Shown here piece after piece: positions 13,298 through 25,145 of a stretch of DNA of 64,000 bases (the stretch's first letter is position 1; the number at the start of each line of letters is the position of its first letter). The position numbers were made by a program, and so were the translations under genes. Under the pieces are notes generated by a model, which saw only the letters and a program-made list of their open reading frames with translations, had not been told where the DNA came from and searched no databases. The stretch is from Agapanthus africanus. Its lineage: Eukaryota > Streptophyta > Magnoliopsida > Asparagales > Amaryllidaceae. The stretch spans positions 514,161,772 to 514,225,771 of the forward strand of contig JASDDO010000001.1 in NCBI GenBank assembly GCA_030015575.1, read 5' to 3'.

Positions 13298-13664
13298 TGT
13301 TCAGACCATAATATTGCATTTATCATTCCCCTATTCTTATCCGTTTTATAAATAAACAGGTACTCTTGACGCACTTTTGTTACATGTTACAGGATACAGG
13401 GCTTGGATGCGAATACAGTGAAAAAGACACAAAACAACAGAAAAAGGGACTTTTGACCAACAATTAGACGGATCTCAGTCAAGCCCAGTTCATATGGGTA
13501 CAAGACAACGCAAGTCAAGGTGAAACGGTTAAAAGACCAATATAAATCTTCACTGAAAATCTGGAGAAGATTCAGAAGTCCAACAGAGGAAAGAAATATA
13601 AAAAGACAAAGCCCAAGAAGCCCTGAATAAAGACCTGAAGTCTTATGGCCCAACTCCTTTCTTT

Positions 13665-13712
13665 GGCCGCGGAACCGCGGCCAAACGCATGCTGGTGCCG
13701 CGGATCCGCGGC
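13665..13712. repeat. Paired CCGCGG palindromes, E 5' LTR
   Basis: ggccgcggaaccgcggcc (13665-13682) and the perfect palindrome gccgcggatccgcggc (13697-13712), centres 31 bp apart, about 130-170 bp upstream of the TATA box. The 3' LTR has the same pair at 20940-20987. Confidence 0.97.
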
Positions 13713-13838
13713 CATATAGTGCGCATGTCGGTGGATCTTTTCTGAGTCGGCGCGACTGTTCTGGTGTTGGGATTCTCAGGGGTCAAATCTGTAAATTCAC
13801 ATGCGCGAGAGTCTGTAACCCTAGGTTTCCTATTTTCC

Positions 13839-13845
13839 TATAAAT
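13839..13845 (+). promoter_or_regulatory. TATA box in E LTR
   Basis: tataaat lies 541 bp into the LTR. Comparable boxes lie in C (6270-6263 and 32473-32466, minus strand) and S (37613-37620). This is an inferred promoter from sequence only. Confidence 0.55.
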
Positions 13846-14590
13846 TTTAATTTTAGATCTAAAAATTGTATGCCTCTTTTCAATAAATAAAATTCAGAAT
13901 TTCTGGAAGTGACATTCAGATCTGTTCTTTATCGCTTGGAGGGAGCCATCAAATCTGTAGGTAATTTATTTCCTTGCTTTTATTTTCTAGTATAATTTCT
14001 CATCCCCTAATGAGCGAGTAGTCTCCTCGCTTATTAGTGTTAGCCTTAGCGAAAGGGTTGAGAGATAAGATCTCTCACCCCTTTCAATGTCATCTTCACT
14101 TTAGAGTTAGAACTCCATGCATACGCACACATCCGCTCCCTACGGCACCCTACCCCTCGAGGTAACGGTGAACCGTAGTATAAAGGGCCGGTTGCGCGCG
14201 TTTTCCATGGGGGTTAGGGTAATTATCAACAAAGGAAGGATACGAATCTAGAGGAAGAAACATCTTCCCAAAAGATTCGTATCCACTTTATTGATAATTA
14301 ACTTAACACCTAATAGATCTAAAAAAAGAAGGCAATTGAAAGCGGTGAAGGAAACATTAATCTCCAAAACTTCCCCTAAGCCTAACCCTAGCAAGACTCT
14401 TAATTAGATTAATTAGATCTAGTTTTTATAGATTTTTATAAACCAATCAAAACGACAAATAGAATCAACTCGTTAAAACACATAAAAGGAATTTACCCGT
14501 CTCTGTGGATCGACCCGCACTCACCGGCTAGCTGCGAAGCGACGCCGTTTCTTGATTGCGGTAAACTTACAATTTTTGACACCAATCAAA

Positions 14591-14608
14591 TGGCGCCGTT
14601 GCCGGGGA
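14591..14608 (+). other. E primer binding site (tRNA-Asp type)
   Basis: TGGCGCCGTTGCCGGGGA starts two bases after the LTR end. It is the primer site used by Athila-like elements, complementary to tRNA-Asp by family knowledge. Confidence 0.92.
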
Positions 14609-15712
14609 CGGCGTAATCTTTCTTTTTGTGAATTTTCGGGTTGATATAAATTTAAAAAAATTATAAAAATCTGAAAATATAAAAAAATATAAAAATTATC
14701 AAATTTGATCTGTTTGAAGGGTGTACATTTTTGAATCTTGCAGGAACAGCGTCGAATCGAGGATCTGGAATTTTACAGAGGGCAAATCAAAATTTCGTAC
14801 ATAAAAACAGAGAAGAATCACAAGCACAGAACAGCAGAAATTTTTTCAGAGCGCGATCCCACTTCCTGACCGCGTTTCCGCGGCTAAAGGGCCTTCCAGA
14901 CCGCGTTTCCGCGGCTTCCACGTGGCTTTGTTGCGAAAAATTTGCACTGTTTGTTTTCTTCTCCTTCCCTCTGTAACCTCCATATATCCACTGTTAAAAA
15001 ATTTTCTGCAGGATTTCTTTGCGTAAAGAGTCTTTCTCACCCTTCTCGATAACAGATTTTCTGCAGGTTTCTTTGCGCCGCGCTAAAAAATTCTGATTGC
15101 AAGTGAAATTTTATTTGTTTTGCATAATTTAACCGGATTCTATGGGGCTATTTGACCAAACTCAGATTGGGTGGGGATTTCATCACCCTTCCTAGGACCC
15201 CAGAAAACACCTAAGCATTTTGCATCAACCACCTTTAATTAAAAAATATTAGACTCAGACCTAAGGACAGCGAGCTCAATAGGAAAAGGACTAGGGTAGG
15301 CATCGGCCGTTTATCCTAACCGACATTGCGGTGTCTAGGCTAGTGGTTTTTAATTAGGCCCACTGTAGTGGTGGTTCCTTCCCACTTACCTGGCCGTATT
15401 TGTCCGTGAAGAGGCGGTTTGAGGTCTATTTCTAGCCCTAGTTAGGAGCTGTCTAGTAGACCTAGGCAACCCTAGATCTAGGCCTGATTGTGCATGTGTG
15501 GTTGATACATTGGTGTCACGAGTCTCTTTTCTAAAAACTTCTTTGCAAAACTCACACAAAAAAATAAAAAAAATAAAAAAAAAAATCTTTTCAAAACTTG
15601 CAACTTGTCGCGAAGAAACTTGAAACTCACTTCCACCACTTCTTCTCACTGAGGTTATCTTACCCCCACATTCTGTTTTTCTCTTTTTTCTGACTGCACT
15701 ACCCTTTAGTGT
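14609..15712 (+). other. E untranslated leader
   Basis: There are about 1.1 kb without a credible gene. It contains a palindrome pair (14870-14914). A stretch around 15165-15400 is conserved with the C leader (about 30530-30800, minus strand). Confidence 0.8.
14870..14914. repeat. Paired imperfect CCGCGG palindromes, E leader
   Basis: Two copies of ccgcgtttccgcgg (14870-14883 and 14901-14914), centres 31 bp apart, 262 bp downstream of the primer site. Each arm has decayed by one base relative to the perfect form. Confidence 0.85.
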
Positions 15713-17311
15713 ATGTCATTTTGGACTAGGGATACTAACGCCCGATTAGTCCGTGTTTCGTTGGTACCGACCAACGAACCCTTCGGCGAACCCTTCGGCG
15801 AAATTCCCTCCATTTCCTTACCTCCACCTTTAAATTCTTCTTTCGAAGGTATGTCGGGATTCAACCCCAACGATACCTTACCGATGGGAATGATTCCACC
15901 TCCGCCAGGTGCGAATAACCCGAATCTACCGCCTGTTGTAGCGCCCGCATGAGTTGCGCTCCAGGATCTCTTCTACCCCGTCCGCACTTCTTTACCCACA
16001 TGTCTTTCACCCCCACCAGCAAATGGGGATAATTTTGAAATAAAACCACACTTCATCAATATGCTGCCTAAGTTTCATGGTTTGGAATCCGAAGATGCTT
16101 ATATTTTCATTAATAAATTCCAAAACGTTTGCGCCATGATGAAGACAACCCAATTAAGTGATGACGCAATAAGGCTAAGGGTCATTCCTTTTACCTTATG
16201 TGACCTAGCCGAGAAGTGGCTATACAGCACCGCATCACACTCCATTAGAAATTGGGACGAGTTTGTGAGAGCTTTTCTGAAAAAGTTCTATCCTCACCAC
16301 AAAACTGCTAGAATCAGAAACGAAATCATACAATTTTCACAGCTTCCTTCCGAACCATTCTGGAAGTGCTTCGAGAGATTTAAAGACCTACTTGTTCAAT
16401 GCCCTCATCATGGGATAGAAAATTGGCAACTTTGCCAAACTTTATACGAGGGTTTGAACGCAGCAACGAAGCAGTTGCTAGAAACAATTTGTCAAGGTCA
16501 TTTTCTCTCCAAGTCTAGCGACGAAGCTTGGCAGTTTCTTGAGGACCTAAGTGAGCAAACAATTCAGTGGGAGAGTACCAAGACCACATCATCTTCTTCA
16601 GTGGGTCAATCTAGGGCAGGCATACATCAAATAGATATGTCGATAGCTATGAAGGCCGAGATGGCCTCACTTATGAAAAAGCTAGAAGCCATTGAGACCA
16701 AAATCTCATCGTCTTCTCCTGCCCCTACTCTACCCACACGAACTGTTTGTGCTTGTTGTTCGAACCCATCGCATTTAACCGAAGAGTGTCCTTATAATGC
16801 ACCTATTCAAGGACAGGATCAAGTCAATGCTGCATTTCAGCAACGACAAAGAAATGATCCTTACTCTTCGACATACAATCAGGGGTGGAGGAGTCACCCA
16901 AATTTCGCTTGGAACCAAAATCAACAAGTCCAAGGAAATAACAATTTTCAAAGACCTCCTCCACCACAACAACAAGCACCTTCACAAACTCAAAACCAGC
17001 AACCTTTCCAACAACAACCTTATACAAATCAAACGAACAATTTGGTTCAACCTAATGATGATAAGGTTAGCTCGCTCGAGAAAAGTCTTGAAGCATTCCT
17101 CAAGCAAACTACAGAATCCGCAGCAAGATTTGAAAGTTATGTGCAATCTTTAATGAATAACAATGCCTCACACGATCAAAGTATCAAATCTATTGAGGCA
17201 CAAATTGGACAATTAACTGCTGCGTTGAGCGAGAGAGAAAAGGGAAAGCTTCCACTCAACCAATGCCCAATCCCGGTCACGCACAAAACGCATATCACAA
17301 TCACAATGTAA
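15713..17311 (+). pseudogene. gag: E gag (capsid/nucleocapsid), one in-frame stop
   Basis: The start ATG at 15713 opens a frame that meets TGA at 15950-15952 and then continues in the same frame to 17311. Gag assembles the cytoplasmic particle that packages element RNA. The retrotransposon gag core lies at 16061-16560 (PKFHGLESEDAYIFINKF, LCDLAEKWLYS, NWDEFVRAFLKKFYP, FERFKDLLVQCPHHGI). A CX2CX4HX4C zinc knuckle (CACCSNPSHLTEEC) is at 16748-16789, followed by a Gln/Asn/Pro-rich region and a helical C-terminal end. The stop fits a CGA-to-TGA change: C-to-T at a CpG. The end overlaps the protease frame by 49 bases. Confidence 0.9.
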
Positions 17312-19137
17312 ATGCGGTGACCACGTTGAGATCCGGAAGAGAGTTGCAAAATGATGTGGAAACTAGTGATGACATCCCCGCCGGTGGTTCTTCTTCTTCT
17401 TCCCCTTCTTCATTTTCTTCACCTCCTTCTTCACCTTTTTCTTTAGAGCCTATTCTCCACCCTTCACACGGCTCTACTTCTTCTGACTCGAACGGACCCA
17501 TTTCTAACAACACGAACACATCCACACTGGGATCCGTTCCTATTCCACATTCTACTCCACAGACTTTTGACTCAACAAATTTTCAGAATGCTCCATTCCC
17601 AAACAGGTTGAGTCCTAATAAACCAAATACACAAGTGGAGAAGATTGTGGAGATATTTAAGCAGGTTAGCATAAATATACCTCTCTTGGATGCCATCCAA
17701 CAAGTCCCTTCATATGCGAAAATCTTAAAGGGCCTATGCACCTCGAAGAGAAAGGCATCTCAAGTACCCAAGAAAGTGCTAGTGGCTAGTGCAGTGAGCA
17801 ATGCAATTAACCACCAGCAAACCTTACCCCAAAAACGAAAGGACCCCGGCTGTCCTACGATTTCAATTACAATTGGGGATAAGAAAATTAATCAAGCACT
17901 TTTAGATCTTGAGGCTAGTGTTAACCTGATTCCCTACTCCGTGTACGAACAATTAGGGGTTGGAGAGTTGAAACCCACTCGTTGCACTCTCCAAATGGCT
18001 GATCGATCAATCACCTATCCAAGGGGTCAACTAGAGGATGTGTTGATCAAAGTTGGGGAGTTCATATTCCCCGTTGATTTTATCGTTATGGATACACAAC
18101 CTGTTGCTAACCCAATAAACCAAATTCCGGTGATTCTTGGTCGACCATTTTTGGCCACTTCCAATGCCGTAATAAATTGTCGCAATGGCTCCATGACCCT
18201 ATCCTTCGGAAAGAGGTCTAGTGAGTTCAATATTTATAAGATGGGAAGTCTGCCCCCCGTGCCTAAAACTAGTACACGAGAAGTTTGCTCTATTCACGAA
18301 ATCACGCAGGAGGACTGCGAGCTTGAAAGATTTCTATTTGATGAAAACAGTTTTGACGCCACTAGTGCGTCCCTCCTTGAACCTACTACCGTTGACACAA
18401 CCGATGTTGATTATGAATGTTTCACTTTTTTGGATGATGACGACTCACAGCCCGAATATGAGTCGTTTGAATTTTTGGATGAGTCAGTCGAACCATCCGA
18501 ATCGGTTGTTTGCAGTGATTTCGAACCTGTGTTAGAGTCCTTTGAGTTCGAGGTAGATTCCGCAATGGTTCTTTCGCCTCAGAAATTCGAACTCATGCCC
18601 TTGCCGTCTCACCGTAGATATGCTTACATAGGTAAGAATGAGACTTTTCCCATTATCATATCAGCCTCTCTAGCCTTCGAGCAAGAGAACGCTATTTTAA
18701 AAGTCTTACAAGATAGGCGGCAAGTTTTCGGTAGGACTATGGCGGACATCGAGGAGATCAGTTCCCTCATAATTGAATATCATACACAATTGATGGATGA
18801 TGCCATGTCAATAGAGGACCCACAGGAACATCTTGGGGGTATTGTGGTGAGTCAACTTCCTCCCTTAGAAGTTGAAATACCCCCATTTCTTTTAATAAGG
18901 TACGAGAATGCTAACACTCCACTGATTGCTGATCATTTACATTCTCGTTTCGATGCATCACCATCACCTGTATATTCACCTCCACACCTCCCATTCCACT
19001 ACTTCTATCTTCCCCAATTCTTTGCGGACCACCACAACTTAATTTTCCACCAACCAATATTCTTTACTGATAAATTTTTCAAATGGTTGGTGTTGACTTT
19101 TGGCCGATGCAAGGTTTGGCAGTATTGTCTAACATAG
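17263..19137 (+). pseudogene. E protease with RT remnant and C-terminal tail
   Basis: The 624-residue frame is offset by -1 from gag. C has the same junction in a single frame, so E probably lost one base near 17253-17255. Residues about 120-330 are a retropepsin-like domain. The active-site motif reads DLEAS (residues 215-219, codon 17911-17913 GAG) where C has DLGAS, which should impair catalysis. VILGRPFLATSNAVINC follows. Then come an acidic stretch and a remnant of the RT N-terminal connection (LPSHRRYAYIG, FPIIISASL, VLQDRRQVFGRTMADIEEIS). The sequence then switches to a tail ending KWLVLTFGRCK that C shares. The polymerase body is absent. Confidence 0.88.
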
Positions 19138-20556
19138 TTTAAATGAAGTTTGGGGGAGGGTCTTTTTGTATATATGTTTGTTTTTCTTAACAATAAAAAA
19201 AATTATAAATAAATAAACAGGGGAGTATCGGTATTTTGACCCTCTTGGTTTAGCATGACAGTGAGGACACTGTCAAGTTCAAGTTTGGGGGTATGCTCGG
19301 TACGTCTTCTTCCTTCGCATTCATTTGTACATATTTTTGCATTTGCATATTTATTTGAAAACCCATAAAAATTGAAAATTTTCAAAAATTATAAAAATAT
19401 TTGTATTCAATTTTGGCTAATTGACTTAAGTTTGACTAATAGGTTAACTGGTTAGGAACAACTAGATCTTAGATTCAGTGAATTAAAAACCCTAAAAATA
19501 ACCTTCCTTAAAGTTTAACGGTAGAAAGTATATGCCTTGTAGTTTATTTAGAAATAGGCAAATTTTGGGTTCACTTCTTGGGCTAAGTCAAAATGAGGGA
19601 AGAGTATTGATGTTCTTATTAGAGTATAAGTTTGAAAAATAGTTCCTAGCTTAAGTCTAGATTCTGAAAATCTATACCCTACAAATTGCACAATCACGCA
19701 CCTTGAAACTTGGAATAGTAGAAGAGACCTTGAAAGGCTCTTGTCTAAAGTCCTTAGTATGAAAAAGTGTGAATAAAAAAAAAATGGACACTGGTTTTTG
19801 TGATTACTTAAGGCTGCAAAAATAGAAAAATATTAAGCGAGGGTGCTTCATCACCTAGTGCCTTAGACCAACTGGTTTGGGAGTCACTGCTAAAGCCTTG
19901 GGTGTTGCAAAGACTAGGAAGTACGCTTTAAAGTGCAAGCGCATTTTGTAATCGGTCGTTGGTACCTCAAGAAGTATTAACGGTCGCATGAAGGATGTGT
20001 AAGCAAATTTCATTCACCAACTAATTAGTACTTTGGACAATGGACAAGGGCATGATTGCTTGAATTGAATTTCCAAGTGTAGGGGTGATCTATACACACA
20101 CGTGGGAGTATGTGATTGGAATTTAGATAAAAGTGAGGAATGAAAGATAGAATTTGTATCTTTAATGGAGTTGATAGAAAATTCCTAAGTAGAGATGAAA
20201 CCCTAGAAGGAAGACTTAAGAGATGCTGAAAGCTAAGTAGATCTACATAACATATATAATCTTAAGTTAAATAATGAGGAAGTGTGAAGAATATGGGTGG
20301 ATAATTTACAAGTATAAGATAATAGAATTCCTTGTTAGAAAACTTAATTGGAGAACAAAAGTCAAATGGGCCAAATTGATAGGATTTTGTGGGTGTAATC
20401 CGCTGAAAACCCTCAGGAGACAACACTCCTCCTACTAGGGACACCTAGAGGTTTAACGGCTTGTTGCACGTGCTCAGTGCAATCGCGTTTCCCTGCGAAA
20501 GTGCGGTTAGGATTTTAGTGAATAAATAATAAGTTTGCTCGAGGACGAGCAAAAGG
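19138..20556 (+). other. E 3' non-coding region
   Basis: No gene is present. It contains polypurine-like tracts at about 19145-19157 and 19280-19292, the hairpin at 19256-19275, and a block at 20390-20490 nearly the same as C 7105-7215. It is homologous overall to C 7019-8439. Confidence 0.8.
19256..19275 (+). other. Conserved hairpin upstream of an internal polypurine-like tract (E)
   Basis: The 8-bp stem tgacagtg/cactgtca with loop agga lies a few bases before caagtttgggggta. The partner in C is at 8235-8254 and has compensated changes. Confidence 0.7.
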
Positions 20557-20572
20557 TAAGTTTGGGGGTATT
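20557..20572 (+). other. Polypurine tract of E
   Basis: taagtttgggggtatt abuts the 3' LTR and is identical to that of C. Confidence 0.92.
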
Positions 20573-21863
20573 TGTTCAGACCATAATATTGCATTTATCA
20601 TTCCCCTATTCTTATCCGTTTTATAAATAAACAGGTACTCTTGACGCACTTTTGTTACATGTTACAGGATACAGGGCTTGGATGCGAATACAGTGAAAAA
20701 GACACAAAACAACAGAAAAAGGGACTTTTGACCAACAATTAGACGGATCTCAGTCAAGCCCAGTTCATATGGGTACAAGACAACGCAAGTCAAGGTGAAA
20801 CGGTTAAAAGACCAATATAAATCTTCACTGAAAATCTGGAGAAGATTCAGAAGTCCAACAGAGGAAAGAAATATAAAAAGACAAAGCCCAAGAAGCCCTG
20901 AATAAAGACCTGAAGTCTTATGGCCCAACTCCTTTCTTTGGCCGCGGAACCGCGGCCAAACGCATGCTGGTGCCGCGGATCCGCGGCCATATAGTGCGCA
21001 TGTCGGTGGATCTTTTCTGAGTCGGCGCGACTGTTCTGGTGTTGGGATTCTCAGGGGTCAAATCTGTAAATTCACATGCGCGAGAGTCTGTAACCCTAGG
21101 TTTCCTATTTTCCTATAAATTGTAATTTTAGATCTAAAAATTGTATGCCTCTTTTCAATAAATAAAATTCAGAATTTCTGAAAGTGACATTCAGATCTGT
21201 TCTTTATCGCTTGGAGGGAGCCATCAAATCTGTAGGTAATTTATTTCCTTGCTTTTATTTTCTAGTATAATTTCTCATCCCCTAATGAGCGAGTAGTCTC
21301 CTCGCTTGTTAGGGTTAGCCTTAGCGAAAGGGTTGAGAGATAAGATCTCTCACCCCTTTCAATGTCATCTTCACTTTAGAGTTAGAACTCCATGCATACG
21401 CACACATCCGCTCCCTACGGCACCCTACCCCTCGAGGTAACGGTGAACCGTAGTATAAAGGGCCGGTTGCGCGCGTTTTCCATGGGGGTTAGGGTAATTA
21501 TCAACAAAGGAAGGATACGAATCTAGAGGAAGAAACATCTTCCCAAAAGATTCGTATCCACTTTATTGATAATTAACTTAACACCTAATAGATCTAAAAA
21601 AAGAAGGCAATTGAAAGCGGTGAAGGAAACATTAATCTCCAAAACTTCCCCTAAGCCTAACCCTAGCAAGACTCTTAATTAGATTAATTAGATCTAGTTT
21701 TTATAGATTTTTATAAACCAATCAAAACGACAAATAGAATCAACTCGTTAAAACACATAAAAGGAATTTACCCGTCTCTGTGGATCGACCCGCACTCACC
21801 GGCTAGCTGCGAAGCGACGCCGTTTCTTGATTGCGGTAAACTTACAATTTTTGACACCAATCA
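20573..21863 (+). repeat. E 3' LTR
   Basis: It is 1291 bp, the same length as the 5' LTR, with about four substitutions and no indels seen. It carries the palindrome pair at 20940-20987. Confidence 0.97.
20940..20987. repeat. Paired CCGCGG palindromes, E 3' LTR
   Basis: Identical to the pair in the 5' LTR, centres 31 bp apart. Confidence 0.97.
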
Positions 21864-21868
21864 TCTAT
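21864..21868. repeat. TSD of element E, right copy (tctat)
   Basis: Matches 13293-13297. Confidence 0.97.
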
Positions 21869-23442
21869 CTCCGCTATTCTTGCTTTAGTCTATAAATAGA
21901 CATAAGCTACCTGTCCACCAATGCTTCCGCTGCTCCCACTGACTACGACAACCCTCTGGCAGAGTCATATACAAGTACACTTCTGAAGCGAGTTCAGAAC
22001 GACGCTATACTCATCCTCCCGCCGGGTCTCACAGTCTGGAACAACAGCAATGGCGAGTGTGGGTAAACAAGAACCTTCCTGTCACCGTCCTTGAGGCTAC
22101 CGGAGTACCCCTCGGGTGCCTGAGGTTACCCACCGTATCTGCGGAGTGGCCAATGGAATGTCAAACCAGATTGAATCTTTAGGTTCCCATGAAATCTTCG
22201 GTAATCGTTTGTGGTTCTGGAATTACTTCCAGTTCTACCATACTCCCACTACTGTTTTCTGAAAAAATCCATTTTTAATAAAACTGTGGCGAGTCTAGAA
22301 CAATATTGCTATTGTTCATCCAGATGGTAAAAAGTCAACCCTCGTCATAGCCTGGGTCAACCCACAAACAGCTATTACAGAAACGTGCCTTGAGTTGTCC
22401 AGTGTCTGGTTTTAAGCATAAACCGGACAACTCCCCGTACCTTAAAATCGTTAAGATATGAACTGTTCTATATCCAATATAGAAACAGAGGCACTGATTT
22501 AATTGAACCAGATTCAAATCATGCAGCTATATCTAGTGCATGTCAACTAAATGGAAGGAGGCCGATCAGCGTTACACAACTTAGGAATGCTTCCAATTAT
22601 GAGTAACCTGAAAGAGAAGCAAGTTCTCTTAATCATTACTATCAACTGAATACCATTGACAAGTATCTACATCTTCGATCACTTTGAAGAATCCCGATAC
22701 TTGCTACACCTGGTTCTCTACTCTATTCAAATACCTATAACTTCTCAAAATTCGGACCCTGTGTTTCCACGAAACACCTGTCTAAAAACTAGAGAAGTCA
22801 TAAGTAAACCGAATATAGTACGAGGACCAACCCCTCTGTCCTGATGGACCCTGGACAGCATACAATACTCTGTATAAGTCCCTTGAGTCTGATTACTCAT
22901 TCACTGTGTGTCGTAGGTTGAAAACCGTACTTATGGTTAAGAAGAATTACACCGCTGTTTAATGCTCCTTACCTAACCATCCACTGATATAGGTAAATGT
23001 CATAGACATAATTTCAGAAAGGTATATCTCACTCTATGAAAATAGACGTACAGATATATCAATTTTAAATTGGTGCATAACAGCGGATATTCAAAACCAA
23101 ATATTTGCCGACCGGCAAACAACCCAGGTGACTTCCTCAAATATCACCGATTACAACGAATCCCGATATAATGAGGATGATCACCCAATTCCCAATAACT
23201 CACTCCCACTCATCATCCGTAAAACCATACAGATATGAGAATCATACCTGGTAAATACATACCCTGGAGTAAGTATCTAATCGGGAAATCAGTTTTCTTT
23301 TAACATTACACAGTGAAATTGAAACATTGAAATGTTTCGATGGGGTATCCCGGTATTCCTAGTAATGCCTCTTCCAGATTCACGACTGTAACCGTATAAT
23401 TCTTTGCCACCTCTCCAAATTCCTTCATATGTCTTTAGTCTT

Positions 23443-24150
23443 TACCTTCTGCACACCCCTTAGGCCAAATGGTTTTCTTCCTTCCCTACCGTTCGGCACC
23501 AGCCTATGGTTTGGAAGAAGACTATCCAATAAGCATAATGGGTGTATTGTCCTAATCCTAGGAACACTTGCAATGCGAGAGAAGGTGAAGATAAAAGACA
23601 CCTGAATAAATCTTATTCCTATTTCTCCTGAACCAGAATCCATCCCCGAACTGGAACAAGTTCCTTTCGAGTTCGTATATAACCATACGATGGAGTATCC
23701 AATAAACTGTAGATCTTCGTAGTGATACGGAGTGTCCTGGAGAAATACAAAGGTGATTTAGGATTGGCGAAGGAATACTTGGTTTGGTCGTGAATAGCAG
23801 TCGCAATTCACATTGCCCTCTTACTAATCCCTTGCTTTGTCTTAACTTAATACCTTCTGTACACCATCGTTAGGCTAATTGGTTTTCTTCATTCCCTACT
23901 GGTCGGCACCAGCCTAAGGTTTGGAAGAAAACTATCCAATTTGCGTAATAGGTGTACTATCTCCTAAACCAAGGAGTACTCGCAACCTGAGAGAAGGTAA
24001 AAGGAAAAGACAACTGAATAATCCTATCCGTTTTCTCCAGAACCTGAAACCATCCTCGAAAAAATTCCTTCGAGTTCGTATCTAACCATACGATGGTTTT
24101 GTCCAATGGAAGTGGACGTTCGTAGAAATACGGGGTGTCCTGGAGAAAAG
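23443..24150. repeat. Direct duplication in A, period about 408 bp
   Basis: Both units start taccttctg, contain a cggcaccagccta segment and later cgagttcgtat and accatacgatgg. In B the first unit has a large deletion (about 59215-59400). Confidence 0.75.
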
Positions 24151-24918
24151 GGTAAAAGTAGGAGTGGCAATGAGGTTTGCAACTCTGACAATCCAAAAGC
24201 CAGTGTTTAAGAAGGTTCGGTCAACTTGGTCACTGAGTCATAGTCTTAGGGTCGGGTCAATGGTCACTGCCAAAGAGAGAGAGAAAAGAAACACTCAGCG
24301 TGCACTCTAACCTAGATCAGAATGGTTACCAATTTATCTAATCTGGAAACCTCCCACTGTACCTCAAATTCTCCTCCAAACCTGAAAGAAGAATTAGCTG
24401 GGGTCACCCGAGAAGTAAACTAACTCATCAGTGGGAATCGGGATCCAACTATCATCGTATGATAACGTGACGGAATCCGCTCACGTCATCACACTCCAGA
24501 AGGTATGCGCATATCTGGAAAGTTTCAGTTCTTTTGAAACTCCCGATGTGATTTCTGCCCCATGCTCTTATAACCTTGGCGTGAGGTCAAAATATCATAA
24601 GTCATATGTCAAGTTCTACCCATCATTATCCAGGTTAATTTGAACCCACCCGTACATACCCTTGACGTAGGCCAAAATAGTGGTACGACTGTCCCAAACT
24701 AACGCATCTATCTATGCAACAGATAAATACCGGCAGCTACCAAACACTATGCCTTGGCGTGAGGTCAAAATACATAGCTTGAATACTACCGAATATTTAA
24801 CTGAAATGATGGAGGGCTACGAATGGTTTCTGGCGAAAACCTTTAACGTAAAGAACTTGATATCGTTGAAGGAACTGATAGCTTTTGAAAATATAGTGAC
24901 GAAAACCTTTGCTAAAGA

Positions 24919-25145
24919 GGTCACTCCCGGTGAAGGGATCTCGGCTCTTTCCCCGTAGAATGAGGTGCAGGATATTCCAACTGAATACCACGGTGCAAAG
25001 CAAAAGTAATCGGCTATAGTGAAGTTAATGCCCTGACGCAAACTTTTTGTCCAAGGGGTCACTCCCGGTGAAGGGATCTCGGCCCTTGCCTCGTCAACTG
25101 AGGAGCAGGATATTCCAACTGAATACCACGATGCAAAACAAAAGT
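24919..25145. repeat. Direct duplication in A, period 138 bp
   Basis: Both units contain ggtcactcccggtgaaggga and gatattccaactgaatacca. B has the same pair at 60555 and 60692. Confidence 0.85.

Larger units (their letters stand above)
13298..14588 (+). repeat. E 5' LTR
   Basis: TGTTCAG...ATCA. It contains the palindrome pair (13665-13712), a TATA box (tataaat, 13839-13845) and a U5-like block with ctctgtggatcgacccgc common in Athila/Tat LTRs. It differs from the 3' LTR at about four sites (near 13854, 13910, 14035 and 14040). Confidence 0.97.
13298..21863 (+). mobile_element. Element E: young Athila-like gag-protease retrotransposon
   Basis: It has 1291-bp LTRs (13298-14588 and 20573-21863) with only about four differences, a tRNA-Asp-type primer site, leader, gag, protease with tail, a 1.4-kb 3' region and a polypurine tract. 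There is no RT beyond a short N-terminal remnant, and no RNase H or integrase. Coding sequence carries an in-frame stop in gag, a one-base frame change between gag and protease and a Gly-to-Glu change in the protease active site. The high LTR identity alongside broken genes implies that another element supplied the enzymes. Confidence 0.95.
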
